From NCBI GenBank assembly GCA_900473795.1, contig UCMT01000042.1, forward strand, positions 1-64,000: a stretch of 64,000 bases of DNA. Reading direction: 5' to 3'. The number at the start of each line of letters is the position of its first letter. The first letter of the stretch is position 1. The notes beneath the pieces were generated by a model. It searched no databases, had not been told where the DNA came from, and saw nothing but the letters and a program-made list of their open reading frames with translations. The translations under genes were made by a program, and so were the position numbers. The stretch comes from Hyphomicrobiales bacterium. GTDB taxonomy: Bacteria > Pseudomonadota > Alphaproteobacteria > Rhizobiales > Rhizobiaceae. Shown piece after piece: positions 45,441 to 55,266 of this stretch.

Positions 45441-48119
45441 TCAGCCGATCGCCGCGACCACGGGATTTGCCGCCGCCTGCTCGCGAAAGACCGAGGCGCG
45501 GGACAGTGACGAATTTTTCACGGACCGGTCGCTCCATGAGATGAAATCCGAAAAGGAGGACGCCCATGACCGGCGTGCGGCGGTCCTGATGCAGCCCTCC
45601 ATAAGCGGAGCGAGCCTTTCGCGATTGTGCGCAACATCTTCGATGATCCGCGCCATCTCCCTCACGACCTGAGGATCGGAGGCCGCGTTGATGAGTATAC
45701 CGTCCTCGCCGTTGGAAATGAGCTCGTCTACGGCGCCGACCGCGGTCGCGATGGGCACGCAGCCGAGCTGCTGCGCCTCGGCGATCATTAACGGCGCGCC
45801 CTCCCAGCGCGAGGGCATGACGAGAACGTCGGCCCATCCCAGGGCCTTGATCAGATCCTTGCTGGCGAAGACGGGCGGGCGCACGTCGACGCCCAGGTCC
45901 TTCAGTCGTTCGCTCCACGAGACGCTGGAATCGGCGAGGATTTCCCCTCCGATGGCCCGGGCGTCGAAAGGGACGTCGGAGGCCCGCAGTTCCGCGAGCG
46001 CCGCCGCCAGTCGATCGATCCCCTTCTGCTGATCAAGCCGCCCCATGTAAAGAAGCCTCAATCGGTCGTCCTTGCGCTCGATCCGTCTGACCGCCAGAAC
46101 CTCCGCCAGGACCTTGGGTGGCACCGAGAAGCTCGCGCCATTCGCAACGGCAAAGACTTTCTCGTGCGGGACACCGTAGCTGTGCAGATAGATCTTGAGC
46201 TGTTCGGAGCAGGTCAGGAAGGCATCATAGCAATGCTCGTGGGCAATCGCTGCGAAGGGTTGGCCGGCGGGCCTCTTGAAAGCCGTGTTGTCGACGACGT
46301 GGAGATAGCAGGCGGTGCGCGTGCCTTCCGAGCGCAGTCGCGCGATGAGGGGATGGGCGGCCATCACGTGGTTGTTGATGACCAGGTCGAAGCCGGAAAG
46401 CTGTCCCTTCAACGCCTCCCAGTCGACCGAATGCCCCTCGGCAATAAAGTCCTGCCCCAGGAAAGACCCCGACCCTCCCCAGGCCGGAACTCCCTCGTCC
46501 CAGAAGTGAATGTAGTCGAAGCTGGAATCGAATTCATCGATCACGTCCATCCGGGACGTGCCGAGTACGAAGAGATGGGTTTCGTACCCTGCCGCCTTCA
46601 ATTCTCGGGCGGCCGCATAGACGACTTTCTCGGCCCCACCGAACGAGGCGTTCGGCACGAGCAGCGCAACAGTCCGTTTGCCGTCGTTGTGCCCGAGCGG
46701 CAGGACCGGTGATCCCCCGACTTCCTTGCGCAGCGCCTTGTGCAGTTCGGCGTAGGGCACGAGCCGTGCCGGACGCCAGGTCCACCGCCTGCCCGCCGTC
46801 TCGCGCAGGGGACTCGTGGCAATCGCGTTGACGCAATTGATCATCACCTGCTGAGGCGTGATGAGCGAGCGGCGCGGAAGGCTTCTTGGAAAAGGAAAGC
46901 GCACTTTCAGAACAGTCAATGTCGGCCATACCTGCTGGCTGCCAATCGAAGCAAACCAGTCCACCGCATTGTTCTGGACCACGTCCTGGACGAGCCGAGT
47001 CGAAAGGAAAATGAGATCGGCAGGGCCGATTTTTTGTCCGCCCGCCCCATGAGCGATCGGCTCGATCTTGCGCTGGGCGGCATCGTTGGCGAGTTGGACG
47101 AAGACGACGTTGCTGTTCTCGCTCAGGCGCTCAAGGTGGGCAAGAACGTTCGGCAGCATGCGCGAACGCCGGAGCAAGTCGAGCGCCGCACCGCTTCCTG
47201 CGACCAGGAAGGGCGGGAAATGCTCATTGTCGGGCTCGCCGATGTTTGCCCAGAACGCCGGGATAATGTCGTCGAGGCGAAGCATCATCGGTGGCTTGGT
47301 GGGATCGGTGAAGAAGGAGATCGCCGTATCTTCCGTTCGCGCAAACAGGTAGCGCGGGCACTCCTCATGCTCGAAATCAACCAGCATCGGGCGCTGGAAC
47401 AGCGGCATGTGGCGCTTGCGCAGGAAGCTTACCGACGTGGCGCGGTCTCGGTTCGCCTCCTTGAAGCGGCTCTCCGCCCTCAGCCTGTATTCGAAGACGG
47501 TGTCATGGCAGGGCGTGCCGACGAAACCATGCTCGATGCAGGACAGCCAGAACTCCCAATCCTCGAAGCCGTTCTGCCTGTCGTCGTTGAAACGGACGCC
47601 TTCCTGAAAAACATCGATCGAGATCATCGATCCCGTATCGCAGATATTGTCGGTGATGCAGTGGGCCAGCCGCGAATAGCGGTTGCCGTAGTGGGCGCGC
47701 CAGCTTACCGAAAATGTGTCAATATTGGTATAGACCCACCCGCAACCACTGGAAAGGAGTTGCCGGTAAAGCGTCTCGATGGTGCCGGGAAGGACGCGAT
47801 TGTCGGCATCGAGGAAATAGACGGCCTTCGCCTCGGGAAAGCGCTCGAGGACGAATTCGATGGCGCGATTGCGTGCGCCGCCCGGCCCCGCGTTCTGGCC
47901 GAACACGACATGGACGGAAGGATGGGCCGCAGCGTAGAGCAACAGTTGATCGAACGTCTCGTGCCGTGGATCGCCGTCGACCGAGATGACAATGACGACC
48001 CGGCAGCTACTTAAATTCGAGGCAAGTACGGACTCTATCGCCTCCAGCGCGAGTGCCGCATGACCGTAGAGGGGCATGGCCACGGCGATCAGGTCCGCGA
48101 ACTCCCGGTTACCGGACAT
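45441..48119 (-). CDS. wgaB: bifunctional glycosyltransferase, GT2 plus GT4 (WgaB-like)
   Basis: 892-aa cytoplasmic enzyme. Residues about 10-230 form a GT2 domain (AVAMPLYGHAALALEAIES, GPGGARNRAI, YFLDADN as DXD motif). After a linker of about 250 residues a GT4 domain begins (LLVPNASFGGAEKVVYAAAR) with YMGRLDQQKGIDRLAAALA and MPSRWEGAPLMIAEAQQLG near 795. It probably adds both backbone sugars. It overlaps the wgaA stop by 11 bp. Identification with expA2/3 (wgaB) is by size, domain content and place. Confidence 0.85.
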   Translation of the reverse strand: MSGNREFADLIAVAMPLYGHAALALEAIESVLASNLSSCRVVIVISVDGDPRHETFDQLLLYAAAHPSVHVVFGQNAGPGGARNRAIEFVLERFPEAKAVYFLDADNRVLPGTIETLYRQLLSSGCGWVYTNIDTFSVSWRAHYGNRYSRLAHCITDNICDTGSMISIDVFQEGVRFNDDRQNGFEDWEFWLSCIEHGFVGTPCHDTVFEYRLRAESRFKEANRDRATSVSFLRKRHMPLFQRPMLVDFEHEECPRYLFARTEDTAISFFTDPTKPPMMLRLDDIIPAFWANIGEPDNEHFPPFLVAGSGAALDLLRRSRMLPNVLAHLERLSENSNVVFVQLANDAAQRKIEPIAHGAGGQKIGPADLIFLSTRLVQDVVQNNAVDWFASIGSQQVWPTLTVLKVRFPFPRSLPRRSLITPQQVMINCVNAIATSPLRETAGRRWTWRPARLVPYAELHKALRKEVGGSPVLPLGHNDGKRTVALLVPNASFGGAEKVVYAAARELKAAGYETHLFVLGTSRMDVIDEFDSSFDYIHFWDEGVPAWGGSGSFLGQDFIAEGHSVDWEALKGQLSGFDLVINNHVMAAHPLIARLRSEGTRTACYLHVVDNTAFKRPAGQPFAAIAHEHCYDAFLTCSEQLKIYLHSYGVPHEKVFAVANGASFSVPPKVLAEVLAVRRIERKDDRLRLLYMGRLDQQKGIDRLAAALAELRASDVPFDARAIGGEILADSSVSWSERLKDLGVDVRPPVFASKDLIKALGWADVLVMPSRWEGAPLMIAEAQQLGCVPIATAVGAVDELISNGEDGILINAASDPQVVREMARIIEDVAHNRERLAPLMEGCIRTAARRSWASSFSDFISWSDRSVKNSSLSRASVFREQAAANPVVAAIG

Positions 48120-49578
48120 CGGCGGCCTCCGTCGATTGCTTGACCAGCCTGAAGCCGGACACCTTGAGCCAGGAGAAATCGACCGAATCCGTGACTGCGC
48201 GGCTGAGGATCATCAGATCCATCGGGACGCGTACCGGCTCGTCCAGCTGGATGTTTATGTTGACGACCTGATTGGGGGTGACTTCGCGCCACCCGCTGAA
48301 GAATGCCGATGGCTTGGCCGTGCCCTTTCGCGCAAGCTCGGCCACTTCGGAACGCGCATTCGAATTCGCCGGGGCGAGCAGGAAGCTGACCGCCGCGGGC
48401 TGACCTTGCGGATGATCGATAACGGCACTTGCCGAGAAGGATATCGTTCCGGGCTCGACAGCGCGACTGACCGCACCCGCCGATATACCGCTCGGCAACG
48501 GGTGGCAGACGATGGCATGCTCATGCTCGAGGAAGCGCACCGTCTGGAATTCCGGGACGATGGGCGTGATGGAAACGTCCGCGATCTGGCTCAACGTGTC
48601 GACTGCCAGGCGATAATCGACGATGTACTGACCCTCGAGCAGGCTACTCGGCGCAATCATGTTGGGTGCACTGGCGGGCTTCACTCCGGGCAGTCCCGTG
48701 AACACTTTGAACGCCAGCGGGCGCAGGTCGAGATCCGGATGCGGAAGTTCCGACCGCGCCGAATAGCGCTCGCCGGCGATCGGATAGCCAAGCGAAAGGC
48801 CGACGGTCTCGGGTCCGGTCGCGGATATCCGCAGCCGAAGTGTCCGTGCCGCGCCGCCGCAGGCCCGCGGCAATGAAAAGAAGTTCCAGTTGGGGACGAG
48901 TTGCGCATAGGGCACGATCCACTCGGCCACGCCCTCCCCGCTTTCAAGATACCTCAACGCAACGACGAGCTCTCCACTGGCTTTCGGTACAGAATGGAGG
49001 TGAAGCGCGAACCCGGCCACGCCGAGGCTGGACACCGGCAGCAGTTGCTCGACAAAGGCGTTGGCGAGCAGTTGACCGATCCCTTCATCCTTTGGGTCGG
49101 CATAGGGATCGTGGGAAAATGTCTCGGAAACCGGCTCCCAGCTTCGCGCCTGGAACGCGTCTTCGAGAGCCCGGTAATTTTCCAGCAGCGTCTCGCGCTC
49201 CCGCCGCAGAATTGACAGCTCCGAGGTGATCGATGTGCTGTATCGGGCGAGCCGGCCGACGCCGCCCTCGGCCAGCGTTCGCAGAAGCGCAAGACTGTCT
49301 GGCTTGTTGGCGGGATCAAGCCGCTGGAGGGGAACTGCGGGCACCGTACCCAGCGACTCCAGCAGCGCCAGGCGCTCTTGCAGATCCGCCTCGCCCTCGT
49401 CGGAAAAGGCGACGGCGATCAACGGAAAGGCGTTCTGCAAGGTCGCCTGAGGGCGACCGTCCATTTCGAGGTAGGTGACCAGATGCTCTATATCGCTTCC
49501 CTCGAAGCACGACCGGTCCCGGTCCGATGCCGCCACCAGTTTTCTTGCCGCTAGTCGCCGCCCTATGCCGGAAGACAT
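48109..49578 (-). CDS. wgaA: EPS-cluster protein of unknown function (DUF6212-like, WgaA-like)
   Basis: 489-aa soluble protein with no catalytic motif I recognise. A coiled coil lies at about 110-145 (SITSELSILRRERETLLENY), followed by two beta-rich segments (ALHLHSVPKASGELVVALRY; TISFSASAVIDHPQGQPAAV) that resemble carbohydrate-binding folds. The ATG at 49578 is preferred; the frame runs 17 codons further to a TTG. First gene of the minus-strand wga operon behind an AT-rich promoter. Position corresponds to expA1 (wgaA). Confidence 0.7.
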   Translation of the reverse strand: MSSGIGRRLAARKLVAASDRDRSCFEGSDIEHLVTYLEMDGRPQATLQNAFPLIAVAFSDEGEADLQERLALLESLGTVPAVPLQRLDPANKPDSLALLRTLAEGGVGRLARYSTSITSELSILRRERETLLENYRALEDAFQARSWEPVSETFSHDPYADPKDEGIGQLLANAFVEQLLPVSSLGVAGFALHLHSVPKASGELVVALRYLESGEGVAEWIVPYAQLVPNWNFFSLPRACGGAARTLRLRISATGPETVGLSLGYPIAGERYSARSELPHPDLDLRPLAFKVFTGLPGVKPASAPNMIAPSSLLEGQYIVDYRLAVDTLSQIADVSITPIVPEFQTVRFLEHEHAIVCHPLPSGISAGAVSRAVEPGTISFSASAVIDHPQGQPAAVSFLLAPANSNARSEVAELARKGTAKPSAFFSGWREVTPNQVVNINIQLDEPVRVPMDLMILSRAVTDSVDFSWLKVSGFRLVKQSTEAADVR

Positions 49579-49773
49579 GAAATCTTGCACGCACCGCCTC
49601 TGAAGAACTATTTCGGACCAAAAAATCAAAGCCGCCGGATAATCAGGTGTTTATTCAAATAATCAAGCAGCATCCACGAGAGCCTAGCAACTATTTTTGC
49701 GACGCACAATGATAAAAATCAAAGAAAAACAAGCAAAATATTTCATATATACTTTAAAACTCCAATTAATACG
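49579..49773 (-). promoter_or_regulatory. AT-rich wga promoter region with weak WggR-box match
   Basis: 195 bp, strikingly AT-rich against its surroundings. On the minus strand 49765-49739 matches the box found at wgdA and wgeA in 14 of 22 shared positions, with the half-site TTAAAGT kept. This is in the orientation expected for a gene transcribed to the left, about 160 bp before the wgaA start. Confidence 0.35.
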
Positions 49774-51021
49774 TCACCATTTTATCATTCCGTGACGGAT
49801 AAGCGATTTTCCACTCATTCCTTCAAGAAGATCCTGTTGGCGATCGAGGCAGTCCCTCAGTCGGAAACGACGCTCGACCGTCCGGCGCGCCGCGGCACGC
49901 ATCCCGAGGTGGTGTTCCGGATTCCTCAGGGCACCGAGAATGGCCTCGGCGAGTGCGTCCGCGTCGAAGAATGGCACCAACAGGCCGTTCCGGCCGGCGC
50001 GGATAACCTCCCGGACAGGCGCGGTATCTGATCCAATGACCAGGGCGCCGCACGCCATTGCCTCCAACACCGACCAAGACAAAACGAACGGATATGTCAG
50101 GTAGAGGTGCGCGGCCGAGATCTGGAAAAGCTGCCGCAAAACTGAATGCGGCACCACCCCGGGAAAGAGAATATTTTCCCGCGGTATGTCCAGCGATTCC
50201 AAGAGGTGGTCCTTCCACGCCCCGCCGCCGGGCGGCGGCACGCCATAGCTGGTGCCATCTCCTCCGACAAAAACGAACAGCGCATCGGGACGTTGCCGCA
50301 CAACCTTCGCGGCAGCCTCCAACACCTGTGGAAATCCACGATACGGCTCAAGGTCGCGCGCGACAAAGGTGACAATGGGAGAACCACCAGCCCTGAGCAC
50401 ACGTCCGTCCGCAAGCCTGACCGACGTTGTCGGGTCCGGTCGAAACCGCGCCGTATCGATGCCCTCGTGACACACCGAAATGCGCCCCTGGGCGTCGGCG
50501 GGGTACAGACTTCTCTGCCAATGGGTGGGGCTGATGCCGGCCTCAATGGCCTCAAGGGACAAGAGCTGCGCGATGTTACGCAGCCGCAACCTCTTTCGCG
50601 TCTCCAGATCGGGCCGGTCGTCGGGGGAGAACCCTATATCCGCCCCTTCCGACCGGTAGAAGAACTCGCAATATCCCAATGCGGGCACCCGCGGCAGCAC
50701 GTCCTTCAAGAACATCATGCTGCCCCAGCCGATATGGCCGACGACAATGTCGGGCACCAGCCCCTGCCGCACCATAGCGTCGAGCGTTTCGGCGACGCGA
50801 TGGCCGATACGCGCGTGATGATCGGGAGTCCCCATGTGCCGGGCCATGTGTGGATTTGCGCGCGGGCCCGATTCCGCTCGATGTCGAACGACGCGAACGG
50901 CCGGGATCTTCAGATCGATGGTTTCGGTGATGAGGCTTACCTCATTGCCCGCCTGCGCGAGCTGGGCGGCCAAGGCAGCGAATTGGCCGAAGCCCCGCCG
51001 ATGAACAAACGCCACGTGCAT
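49774..51021 (-). CDS. wgcA: GT4 glycosyltransferase (WgcA-like)
   Basis: 415-aa GT-B enzyme. N-terminal domain HVAFVHRRGFGQFAALAAQL; C-terminal domain with FVARDLEPYRGFPQVLEAAA, VFVGGDGTSYGVPPPGG, SWSVLEAMACGALVIGSDTA and APVREVIRAGRNGLLV, the GT4 donor site. It follows wggR by 44 bp on the same strand, as expC does in the S. meliloti exp locus. Expected to transfer glucose or galactose in repeat-unit assembly. Confidence 0.85.
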   Translation of the reverse strand: MHVAFVHRRGFGQFAALAAQLAQAGNEVSLITETIDLKIPAVRVVRHRAESGPRANPHMARHMGTPDHHARIGHRVAETLDAMVRQGLVPDIVVGHIGWGSMMFLKDVLPRVPALGYCEFFYRSEGADIGFSPDDRPDLETRKRLRLRNIAQLLSLEAIEAGISPTHWQRSLYPADAQGRISVCHEGIDTARFRPDPTTSVRLADGRVLRAGGSPIVTFVARDLEPYRGFPQVLEAAAKVVRQRPDALFVFVGGDGTSYGVPPPGGGAWKDHLLESLDIPRENILFPGVVPHSVLRQLFQISAAHLYLTYPFVLSWSVLEAMACGALVIGSDTAPVREVIRAGRNGLLVPFFDADALAEAILGALRNPEHHLGMRAAARRTVERRFRLRDCLDRQQDLLEGMSGKSLIRHGMIKW

Positions 51022-51065
51022 CGCGCCTAGTCCGCCATTGCCAGGCCCACGGCATCGCTCACCAC

Positions 51066-51650
51066 TTAGACGCCGTACCGTGAAGCCGTGCCCCAGGCCA
51101 GTTCGAGCTGGTGCAGCGTCTGGAAAGCCGTCTCAAGCATCCGCTGGTCCTGGTCGCCACGGTTCACCGCGCGCTCATAGGTCATGGCCGCGTCGCGGAG
51201 ATTTGCCCTCAGTTGCCGCCCCTTCTCTGTCAACTTGATGCGTGCGGACCGCTTGTCGCGCTGGGAGGCAACGCGATCGATGTAGTCGCCGTCGGCAAGC
51301 TGCTTCAGATAGTAGGAAACATTGGAGCCAACATAATGCCCACGATCCAGAAGCTCTGCGACCGAGAGCTCCGAGTCGCCGATTGCCAGTAGAATCATCG
51401 CCTGTGCCGGACCGACGTCATCGACACGAAGCTTGGTCAGCTCCGCCCGAATGAGGCCCGAAAACCGCCGGCTTGCCCGCTCCATGAGGCGAGCAAGCTC
51501 GAAATATGTAATCTGCCGGAGGTCACCAAACTCGGCATCTTGAGGATACCCGGGGTCCGCTTGTGCTGCCTGCCCCTTATTTCGAGTTCCAAGATCATCA
51601 TTCAGTTCTGACAGAATGAGCACATTGTCTTCTTTCACTTCACGCTCCAT
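51066..51650 (-). CDS. wggR: MarR-family activator of EPS II genes (WggR/ExpG-like)
   Basis: 194-aa regulator with a MarR winged helix: LRVDDVGPAQAMILLAIGDS, SVAELLDRGHYVGSNVSYYL (recognition helix), LADGDYIDRV and SARIKLTEKGRQL (wing). The ATG at 51650 gives 194 aa, the length I recall for S. meliloti ExpG; a TTG six codons upstream is inside the palindrome. It lies between wgcA and wgdA exactly as expG does. ExpG is known to activate expA, expD and expE promoters; the repeated boxes found here support the same role. Confidence 0.8.
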   Translation of the reverse strand: MEREVKEDNVLILSELNDDLGTRNKGQAAQADPGYPQDAEFGDLRQITYFELARLMERASRRFSGLIRAELTKLRVDDVGPAQAMILLAIGDSELSVAELLDRGHYVGSNVSYYLKQLADGDYIDRVASQRDKRSARIKLTEKGRQLRANLRDAAMTYERAVNRGDQDQRMLETAFQTLHQLELAWGTASRYGV

Positions 51651-51660
51651 TTCGGAAAAG

Positions 51661-51690
51661 TACTTCAAAAATTGAAGTAATCTTCAAATA
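51661..51690 (+). promoter_or_regulatory. WggR-box palindrome in the wggR/wgdA promoter
   Basis: Perfect palindrome TACTTCAA-AAA-TTGAAGTA (51661-51679) followed by ATCTTCAAATA. It lies 10 bp upstream of the wggR ATG and about 145 bp upstream of wgdA. The string TTCAA-N3-TTGAAGT-N-AT-N-T-N-CAAATA recurs upstream of wgeA. Confidence 0.65.
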
Positions 51691-51834
51691 TCCCCATCAC
51701 CCCGGTTTAACCCGAGCTTGCACAAGCCCTCCCTTGTGTGCCAGATTGGCAAAAGCAATACTACACATCCGACCGGTTATAACCGCTTCTGCCCTCCAGA
51801 AGATGGCTCTAACGTTAACTCAAGGCAAATTGCC

Positions 51835-53595
51835 ATGCGTGATACTGTTCAAAATGAGACAAGAAGCAAGGGTCAAATTTTGGGAGGCAAAGATCAAACC
51901 AACCCGGGATTGTTGATATCGCAAGCAAAACGTGTATTCCTGTCCGGGTTACTGTATGCGGCCGCGCTTAGCGTGTGTCTAAATTTACTACAACTCACGA
52001 TGCCCCTGTTTATGCTTCAAGTTCATGACAGGGTGCTCAATAGCCAGAGCATGGACACGCTCGTCATGCTCACCATTTTGGCGATCGGCGCCCTTGTGGT
52101 GCTCGGTGTTCTGGAATTCATCCGCGCCCTCTCTTTCCAGGTCATCGGTGGCGCGCTCGTGCGCCGTTTAAACATGCCAGTCCTGGCCGCGGCCGTTCAG
52201 GCCTCGGTCGACCAAGGCCTGTCGCGGGCGACCCAGTCGCTTCGGGACATTGCGGAATTGCGAAGCTTCCTGACCTCGTCAGCGGTGACCGCGCCCCTCG
52301 ACGCGGCCTGGTCACCGATCTTCCTCGGCGCCCTTTTTATTTTGCATCCGCTTTTCGGCCTTATTGGAGCGGTCTCTGCGGCGCTGCTCCTTTGCGGCGG
52401 CCTGGTCACGGACATGTTGACACGCCAACTCACCAAGGAAGCGAACCAGACAAATATCGAGGCCGTGTCCAAGATTGGCGCATCGCTGCGACATGCCGAG
52501 GCTATCGAGGCGATGGGCATGCTGCCGGCCCTGGCGAACCGTTGGCGCACCCTGCAAATGCAAGCCCTCAGCGCCTTTGAAACGAGTGGGAGCAGGAGCA
52601 AGGCGATGTCGTCCATCACCCGCAGCCTGCGCTATTCCATCCAGATCGTCACCCTGGCAGCCGGAGCGTTTCTGGTGCTGGAGCAGGCAATCACGCCCGG
52701 CGCGATGATGGCATCGAGCATTCTTGTCGGACGCCTCCTGATACCCTTCGATTCGATCATCGACAATTGGCGGCAGTGGGTTCTGGCGATCGCGGGCTGG
52801 CGTCGCCTTGAGGCCACCCTCAAGGCGGACCTTGCGATCCGCCAAACGATGCCCACGCCGCATTCGTCGGGCGACATCGTGGTCGACAAGCTGGTTTACG
52901 CCGCCCCGGGACTGGATGTGCCGATCATCAAGGGCATTTCTTTCTCCCTCTCTCCGGGCGAGGTTCTGGGCGTGGTCGGTCCCTCCGCGGCGGGCAAATC
53001 GACCCTCGCGCGCCTGCTGGTCGGAGTCTTGCGACCCACGTCCGGCGGCGTCTTCCTCGACGGCAACAACACCTATCTCTGGGAGCGCAGCTCGTTCGGC
53101 CAGGTGGTCGGATATCTGCCGCAATCCGTATCGCTTTTGGAAGGCACGATTCGAGAAAACATCGGGCGGATGGCCGAAAGCGATCCATACAAAGTGCTGG
53201 AGGCGGCGCGACTGGCCGACATCCACGACATGATCGGACGCCTACAACTCGGCTACGACACGCCCGTCGGCGACGGACACCTGACCCTTTCCGGAGGGCA
53301 GCGGCAGCGCATAGCGTTGGCGCGCTGCCTCTACAACAGGCCTCGTCTCATCGTGCTCGACGAGCCGAACGCAAACCTGGACGCGATTGGCGAGCAGGCC
53401 CTCATCCGCGCGATCCAGCACGCCCGCGGCGACGGCGCCATCGTCATCATAATCGCTCACAGGCCAGCCATCATGCAAGTCGCCGACAAACTGCTCGTGC
53501 TCGAAAACGGCCGCGTCACACAGTTCGGGCCGCGAACCGACGTGATTCCGGCCACAATGCCGGGCGAAGCCCGCCGCGAGGTGGCCGCGAAATGA
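51835..53595 (+). CDS. wgdA: type I secretion ABC transporter (WgdA-like)
   Basis: 586-aa fused membrane/ATPase exporter of the PrtD/LapB class. Five to six spans in the first 300 residues (LYAAALSVCLNLLQLTMPLF), then Walker A VVGPSAAGKSTLARLL, Q-loop YLPQSVSLL, signature LTLSGGQRQRIALAR, Walker B LIVLDEPNANLD and H-loop IIIIAHRPAIM. ATG at 51835 is chosen over a TTG 39 codons upstream because it gives the normal length. It is coupled to wgdB by ATGA and most likely exports the RTX protein WgeA, as expD1/D2 do. Confidence 0.9.
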   Translation: MRDTVQNETRSKGQILGGKDQTNPGLLISQAKRVFLSGLLYAAALSVCLNLLQLTMPLFMLQVHDRVLNSQSMDTLVMLTILAIGALVVLGVLEFIRALSFQVIGGALVRRLNMPVLAAAVQASVDQGLSRATQSLRDIAELRSFLTSSAVTAPLDAAWSPIFLGALFILHPLFGLIGAVSAALLLCGGLVTDMLTRQLTKEANQTNIEAVSKIGASLRHAEAIEAMGMLPALANRWRTLQMQALSAFETSGSRSKAMSSITRSLRYSIQIVTLAAGAFLVLEQAITPGAMMASSILVGRLLIPFDSIIDNWRQWVLAIAGWRRLEATLKADLAIRQTMPTPHSSGDIVVDKLVYAAPGLDVPIIKGISFSLSPGEVLGVVGPSAAGKSTLARLLVGVLRPTSGGVFLDGNNTYLWERSSFGQVVGYLPQSVSLLEGTIRENIGRMAESDPYKVLEAARLADIHDMIGRLQLGYDTPVGDGHLTLSGGQRQRIALARCLYNRPRLIVLDEPNANLDAIGEQALIRAIQHARGDGAIVIIIAHRPAIMQVADKLLVLENGRVTQFGPRTDVIPATMPGEARREVAAK

Positions 53596-54992
53596 CAGCG
53601 AAGAAGCCTCTTGCGGTCCGGCCCGGCCTTTCCGAGCGTCGCCTGCCATTTGATCAGCCGGTGTCGCTGAATATCAGCCCCTTAGGCCTGGAATTCGAAC
53701 ACCTTGATACCCGCTCGCCGCTCCGCCGTCTTGTCATCGCGGGGATCGCCACGATCCTGGTGTCCTTCGGTGGATTTTTTGCATGGGCGTTTTCGACCGA
53801 ACTCAGCAGCGCGACGGTCGCCAACGGCACGGTCATCGTCGATTCAAAGAGAAAGACCATCAGCCATTTTGAAGGCGGTGTGATGAGCCGACTGCTCGTT
53901 CAGGAGGGCGACAAGGTTTCTGCCGGGCAGCCCCTGATCGAGTTGGAGGATACGCGAGCCCGTTCGAGCCTGCGGTCGCTCCAAATCCGGCGCATTGGCT
54001 TAATCGCGAAACTGGCGCGACTGAAGGCCGAGCAGACCGACGCGCCCCGGATCAGCTTTCCACACGATTTCGGCGACGCCCGGGACGCCGCGGTCGACGA
54101 CGCCGTCATGGCGGAGACGATATTTTTCGAAAAGCGGCGTGAGACCCAGGAGGGGCGCATAGAGGTCCAGAAAAAAACCATCGAGGAGCACCTCGAACAA
54201 GCGAAGTCACTCGGCATTCAGATCCAGGCGACGGACCAGCAAATCGACCTTATCGACGAGCAGCGGACGGCGATTGCGGCGCTGGTGAAAAAAGGTGCCT
54301 TTTCGCGCACGCAACTCATCGAGATCGAGTCCCGGCTCAGCGCGCTTGCGCGGGAACGGAGCGAACTCGTCGGCGACAAGGCCCGGGCAGAAAAAGCCAG
54401 AGCGGGCGCGCAACTCGCGCTGATCGGAATCGAAAGCGAGTTTCAGTCGACGATTGCCGGGGAAATCACGACGACGCGGGTCGAGCTCGCGGATGTCGAA
54501 GAGCAGATCACCACCTCGAAGGATGTGCTGCGGCGTCTTGAGATCCGCTCTCCGCAGGACGGTATCATCAGTGACATCTGGCTGCGCACCCCTGGCAGTG
54601 CGGTCACGCCCGGCCAGGCGCTGCTCGAGATCGTTCCGGAAAATGAGCCCCTGCTGATCGAGATGCGCGTCAATCCTCGCGACATCGACAGCATCGCCAT
54701 TGGCTCCCAGACGCAAATCCGGTTGACGGCCTATAATCAGCGTTCCCGCCTGCCAATGGAAGGCGCCATCACATATGTCGCCGCAGACCAGTCGGTAGAT
54801 GAAAAGTCAAACACCGCGTTCTTCGTCGCGCGCGCCAAAATCGACGCGGCATCGCTCAAGGCAAACCCCGATGTCCGCCTCTATCCAGGCATGCCCGCGG
54901 AGGTGCTGATTATCCACAAGTCACGCCTTGCGATCGACTACCTCACCTCTCCCGCCGTCGAGAGTTTCAATCGCGCCTTCAGGGAAGACTAG
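53592..54992 (+). CDS. wgdB: HlyD-family membrane fusion protein (WgdB-like)
   Basis: 466-aa periplasmic adaptor of the type I exporter. Cytoplasmic N-tail, one membrane segment (VIAGIATILVSFGGFFAWAF, about 38-57), a lipoyl half-motif VIVDSKRKTISHFEGGVMSR, a long coiled-coil hairpin (about 125-300), the second half with IRSPQDGIISDIW and the C-terminal beta-barrel with PGMPAEVLI. Standard length. An outer-membrane TolC-like partner is not in the window. Confidence 0.92.
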   Translation: MTAKKPLAVRPGLSERRLPFDQPVSLNISPLGLEFEHLDTRSPLRRLVIAGIATILVSFGGFFAWAFSTELSSATVANGTVIVDSKRKTISHFEGGVMSRLLVQEGDKVSAGQPLIELEDTRARSSLRSLQIRRIGLIAKLARLKAEQTDAPRISFPHDFGDARDAAVDDAVMAETIFFEKRRETQEGRIEVQKKTIEEHLEQAKSLGIQIQATDQQIDLIDEQRTAIAALVKKGAFSRTQLIEIESRLSALARERSELVGDKARAEKARAGAQLALIGIESEFQSTIAGEITTTRVELADVEEQITTSKDVLRRLEIRSPQDGIISDIWLRTPGSAVTPGQALLEIVPENEPLLIEMRVNPRDIDSIAIGSQTQIRLTAYNQRSRLPMEGAITYVAADQSVDEKSNTAFFVARAKIDAASLKANPDVRLYPGMPAEVLIIHKSRLAIDYLTSPAVESFNRAFRED

Positions 54993-54993
54993 C

Positions 54994-55024
54994 ACGCGGA
55001 AACGAAATACAGACATTCCGCGTG
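54994..55024 (+). terminator. imperfect stem-loop after wgdB
   Basis: CACGCGGAA (54994-55002) pairs with TTCCCGTG (55017-55024) leaving one bulged C. There is no clear T-run, so termination is uncertain; it does separate wgdAB from the wgeA promoter box. Confidence 0.3.
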
Positions 55025-55030
55025 TAAATT

Positions 55031-55059
55031 GTTTCAATTTTTGAAGTTATTTCCAAATA
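55031..55059 (+). promoter_or_regulatory. WggR-box copy upstream of wgeA
   Basis: GTTTCAA-TTT-TTGAAGT followed by TATTTCCAAATA. It shares 22 of 29 aligned bases with the box at 51662-51690, including the asymmetric CAAATA tail. It is 207 bp upstream of the wgeA ATG, which implies a long leader or a distant activator site. Confidence 0.6.
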
Positions 55060-55266
55060 AAATAGAAGCTTTTTACTTCATAAAAACCGTCATTGCCGAA
55101 ATAATGTACCATTAAGACTCAAATAGCGAAATTTATTTCCCATTATTGAGCGTATTCTCTCATTTAGATGCTTGCGTTGTTCTTTGTTGCAATGCACAGT
55201 CCAGACGCGCGATCGTCGCCCCGAGCGCCGAAAACGCGTTCATAGAAACCTGATAAGGAGAGGCAG

